This document shows positions 61,700-64,000 of a stretch of 64,000 bases of DNA, piece by piece (position 1 is the stretch's first letter; each line of letters opens with the position of its first letter). The DNA is from Candidatus Obscuribacterales bacterium (GTDB lineage Bacteria > Cyanobacteriota > Vampirovibrionia > Obscuribacterales > Obscuribacteraceae), in contig JAIELX010000044.1 in assembly GCA_019752635.1 (NCBI GenBank), positions 124,001 through 188,000 on the forward strand. Direction: 5' to 3'. The translations under genes were made by a program, and so were the position numbers. The notes below the pieces were generated by a model, which worked only from the letters and a program-made list of their open reading frames with translations, was not told the origin of the DNA and searched no databases.

Positions 61700-62742
61700 C
61701 GCCGTGCGCGTTGCGCTTCGCTTTGTCTGCCTGCTACCTTTCTTTTTGCTGTGGTATCACTACTGGTGCCTCGAATTTGCAGTACTATTTTGCGCAGTGA
61801 TTCGATCTTCATTTCGGGTTGTTCGCAAACAATCTCGGCGAACCGTTCTCGCCTTTCGGGAGACTGCCCTTCTTCAAACCAGTAGAGCGCGGACTGTAAG
61901 CCCATAATAGTGCTGGTCGTACGAATGGGCGTTGATGCCTTATGGTGTCCCCAGAGTTCAAAGGTAAACGATGCCGTGGTCTTTTTCTGGTCGTTCCCCA
62001 GGTATCCCCAGAAATCAGGCACTACGGAAATGTTTTTTATGCTTGTGCTATCCAACATGTTGGCCCATTCCGGTTGCTGCTGCCACCGCCAGGTATTGGG
62101 GCTGGTGTGTCTGCGTTCGACGATTCCTATTAACTTGATGTTCGGCTTTACGGAGGTCCACGGAATGCCCGACTCTTCCGCCCAGTCTTTTAGGAAATCG
62201 CAGAGATTGAAGAACGTTTCTCCGGAATAAACTAGATCTACAAAGGCCACAGGCCTGCGCCTGCGCATCAGCGAAGCCGGATCGAGCTTGAGCGCGGTGA
62301 AGTATTTCTTGAGCGCCGGTAACGCTTTCCGCCAGATAATTCTTTGGTCGCTGTAAAATCGAAGCGATAACTGAACCAACATCAGTCGATCTTTGAAAGT
62401 CGTCGCGAACAGTAAGCCGCTGAGGTGATCGAAAATGGATTCGGCGGAGCGACCCACGAAGTACAAATCGTATTCGCTGCCGAGAGCCATGATTCTGGCG
62501 CAGCATGCAAGCAGATCTTCTGAGAATCGTTTCTCTTTCTTTAAAGCCCGTTTCAAATCAGCATTGAGCTCAATAGATTGCTGTAGCGCCATGTTCGCTT
62601 TTTTCTGTGCGCGAACCACCAATTTCTGATTCCCGGTTTGAGGCGCGGGCACCTTGATGGGCGCGGGCGCGAGGTAGGTGGCAATCATTGCGTCGAGCGA
62701 ACGACGATTCTGTAGATTCCATCGAAAAGGTTTCTCGGCCAC
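61696..62742 (-). CDS. Unknown 348-residue cytosolic protein, PRTase-like pattern
   Basis: I do not recognise the family. Two segments look like a Rossmann-type nucleotide-handling fold: YDLYFVGRSAESIFDHLSGLLF (about residue 90) and VAFVDLVYSGETFFNLCDFL (about 165), the latter with the hydrophobic-D-x-x-x-SG look of phosphoribosyltransferase loops. The C-terminal tail is basic (RQSEAQRARR). The GTG at 62742 has GGAG 8 nt upstream and is preferred over the GTG at 62760. It is convergent with and touches the TPR gene at 61696-61699. Confidence 0.65.
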   Translation of the reverse strand: MAEKPFRWNLQNRRSLDAMIATYLAPAPIKVPAPQTGNQKLVVRAQKKANMALQQSIELNADLKRALKKEKRFSEDLLACCARIMALGSEYDLYFVGRSAESIFDHLSGLLFATTFKDRLMLVQLSLRFYSDQRIIWRKALPALKKYFTALKLDPASLMRRRRPVAFVDLVYSGETFFNLCDFLKDWAEESGIPWTSVKPNIKLIGIVERRHTSPNTWRWQQQPEWANMLDSTSIKNISVVPDFWGYLGNDQKKTTASFTFELWGHHKASTPIRTTSTIMGLQSALYWFEEGQSPERRERFAEIVCEQPEMKIESLRKIVLQIRGTSSDTTAKRKVAGRQSEAQRARR

Positions 62743-62987
62743 CTTAGTGTCTCCGGTCACTCACTACAATTTGCCACGAAAATATCGAAGCAACTCCTCT
62801 CAGGGTCGTCTTTCTCTCATTGCTAGTCACGGGATTGCAAGGATTCCCTCTTACTCTTATGCATGGAACCGAGATCGCGGGACTCCGGTCAGTTTTGTTT
62901 ACTGCTGATTTACGAGTGTCGCTGTAGATTGAGGAACTAGCACCCGGGTAGGTGCTCGAATTACTTATTCGAGGAGGACTGGAATTT

Positions 62988-63290
62988 ATGAATACAGCAA
63001 CTTTGGCTGTCAAAGGCGGACGTCACCTGGCTAGCAATCGGCTTAAACTGAATCTCGCACTTATAGTCCTGTCGATGGCAGCAATGCTATCCGGCGCGCT
63101 CCTTGCAAGTGTTTCCGGCAATGTAATTGATGCGAAAATGTTAGCGAGTTCATTTCTGGCAGTGGTCTTGCTAGTCGCACTTCCCTGGCAGGCGTTGGTG
63201 GCGTTGCGAAGCAAGAAAGCCATTAGTACTCGCCAGGTTTTTCTTTGGACCGCAACGTTGTTTGTACCGAGCGGTGTCTTGTTGCTCTAA
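62988..63290 (+). CDS. Small three-helix membrane protein
   Basis: A 100-residue protein with membrane segments at about 22-42 (LNLALIVLSMAAMLSGALLA), 52-70 (LASSFLAVVLLVALPWQALV) and 82-100 (VFLWTATLFVPSGVLLL). GGAGG about 10 nt before the ATG at 62988 fixes the start. No family is recognised. Confidence 0.7.
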   Translation: MNTATLAVKGGRHLASNRLKLNLALIVLSMAAMLSGALLASVSGNVIDAKMLASSFLAVVLLVALPWQALVALRSKKAISTRQVFLWTATLFVPSGVLLL

Positions 63291-63404
63291 ACCCTTGCTG
63301 GCTGCTGGATCTCAGCATGATGCAGTGCACGCTGGAAGCCAGGAGAGGGGACGTCAAAAGCCTTTCCGATGTCCGCCATGTTGCGGATATGTAATGCTGA
63401 TTTA

Positions 63405-63462
63405 TCCGTCAGCCGCCTGATTTCCGGTTTCGAGCGTTTAAACCTCACGCTATGTTCACATA
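63405..63462 (+). promoter_or_regulatory. Conserved upstream blocks of the second TPR mini-gene
   Basis: ATCCGTC...CGCCTGATTTC (from 63405) and ATGTTCACAT (63453-63462) repeat the blocks at 59554-59611 with identical 48-bp spacing. TATACT directly after the second block could be a -10 box. Confidence 0.55.
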
Positions 63463-63510
63463 TACTCCTTAGGATGGGAAGTAAGGAAGTCAACAGGAAG
63501 GACGTGGCTC

Positions 63511-63894
63511 GTGAAACTTACATTCAACACAATGGTGGCGGATCTATCGGTGGCGCTCAGTGCGATCGACCATTATCAGGCAGGCCGGTTCACACAAGCC
63601 ATCAACGACCTTCAGAGCGTTTTGGATTTTGAACCAACCAACTGGGATGCTCGCTTGATGCTTGGTGCCTGTTTCTACAAGACTCAACAGTGGTCGGCAG
63701 CGCATCGTACGTTCGATTTCATCGCGTCCAAATGCTCTGATTCCGATATACGCACAAAGGCACAAGAGGCCGTTCAGGTAACAACTGCTAAGTTGAACAA
63801 GTGGAACACAGTCGGTCTTCCTCTCGAATTCGGATGCGATGTTGAGCTGCAGCCTGTTCAATCCGTCCGCGAGCCTATTAGCTGGCTGCGCTAG
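63511..63894 (+). CDS. TPR mini-protein, paralog B
   Basis: A 127-residue protein paralogous to the one at 59662: HYQAGRFTQAINDLQSVLDFEP, CFYKTQQWSAAHRTFDFIA, then GLPLEFGCDVEL and the shared ISWL end. It starts with GTG behind GGAAGGA. The two genes have diverged in the last third only, apart from scattered substitutions. The remaining 106 nt to the window end show no gene. Confidence 0.82.
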   Translation: MKLTFNTMVADLSVALSAIDHYQAGRFTQAINDLQSVLDFEPTNWDARLMLGACFYKTQQWSAAHRTFDFIASKCSDSDIRTKAQEAVQVTTAKLNKWNTVGLPLEFGCDVELQPVQSVREPISWLR

Positions 63895-64000
63895 TAGTTA
63901 CTCAGGATAGTCCCAGGCACTGGGTCCGTGACTGCCAAATCTCGATGGTGCACACGTTGTGCAATCCGGTAGCGACTTGATATCGTCCAACACTGATTTT

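Noticed and set aside
1..64000. tRNA, rRNA, CRISPR arrays, insertion sequences, prophage
   Set aside because: No cloverleaf, rRNA signature, spaced direct repeats, transposase or phage structural genes were recognised by eye; a covariance-model search would be needed to exclude small RNAs.

Overview
The window suggests a Gram-negative-type, diderm bacterium with moderate GC and many eukaryote-like domains. My best guess is a non-photosynthetic cyanobacterial relative (Vampirovibrionia/Melainabacteria, Obscuribacterales-like). The reasons are an S-layer-homology protein with three C-terminal SLH domains, Ser/Thr kinases with long extracellular repeat regions, many secreted TPR and Sel1 proteins, a giant filamentous-haemagglutinin-like protein ending in FecR-like modules, and frequent GTG/TTG starts with GGAGG-type ribosome sites. 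This placement is inferred from gene content; no rRNA, tRNA or CRISPR array was found.

Layout. 1-1849: purC (cut by the window edge) and purF, minus strand. 2330-10429: a 2.7-kilo-residue secreted repeat adhesin. 10784-12283: a MATE exporter. 12484-19698: two paralogous VIT/von Willebrand A proteins and a MerR-type regulator, with promoters of exact MerR architecture (TTGACA, 19-bp spacer, TAATAC/TGATAC) inside 35-bp palindromes. 20012-24571: a UvrD-like helicase, release factor 3, a membrane protein and a free-standing B12-binding subunit of the methylmalonyl-CoA mutase type. 24987-25746: a small unknown protein and a solitary MazF/PemK-like toxin.

25917-30302 is the most interesting stretch. 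It is a compact plus-strand operon encoding an 86-residue small protein that ends in Gly (candidate ubiquitin-like modifier), a 297-residue unknown protein translationally coupled to it, a minimal JAMM/JAB isopeptidase, an alpha/beta hydrolase, a short E1/ThiF-like adenylyltransferase and a secreted YHYH-domain protein. A perfect 11-bp inverted repeat with a -10-like box in its loop sits just upstream. I read it as a bacterial ubiquitin-like conjugation pathway with no recognisable E2.

30521-41380: a repeat-rich cytosolic helical protein, a secreted helical protein, an SLH protein with Gly-rich tandem repeats, an M20 lipoprotein peptidase, and an apparent operon of TPR/MshEN-like, cyclic-nucleotide-binding/DUF4388-like and DUF1189-like proteins. 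41510-50950: a Spy-like periplasmic protein, an exported unknown, two receptor-type Ser/Thr kinases around a small acidic-tailed protein, a membrane/coiled-coil protein, a Sel1-repeat protein and a secreted TPR protein. 51137-54199: a zinc-ribbon protein, a PBP4-type D,D-carboxypeptidase and a secreted TPR protein. 54554-59105: a large unknown repeat protein, a small membrane protein and a membrane sulfatase-like enzyme. 59255-63894: debris and duplicates, namely a kinase N-lobe fragment, a broken M23 peptidase and two paralogous TPR mini-genes with a conserved upstream region, plus two further unknown proteins and a small membrane protein.

Taken together the window is mostly cell-envelope and signalling machinery, with a purine-synthesis pair, translation termination and B12 metabolism among it. 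Intact neighbours often overlap by a few bases, including three convergent pairs overlapping at their 3' ends.
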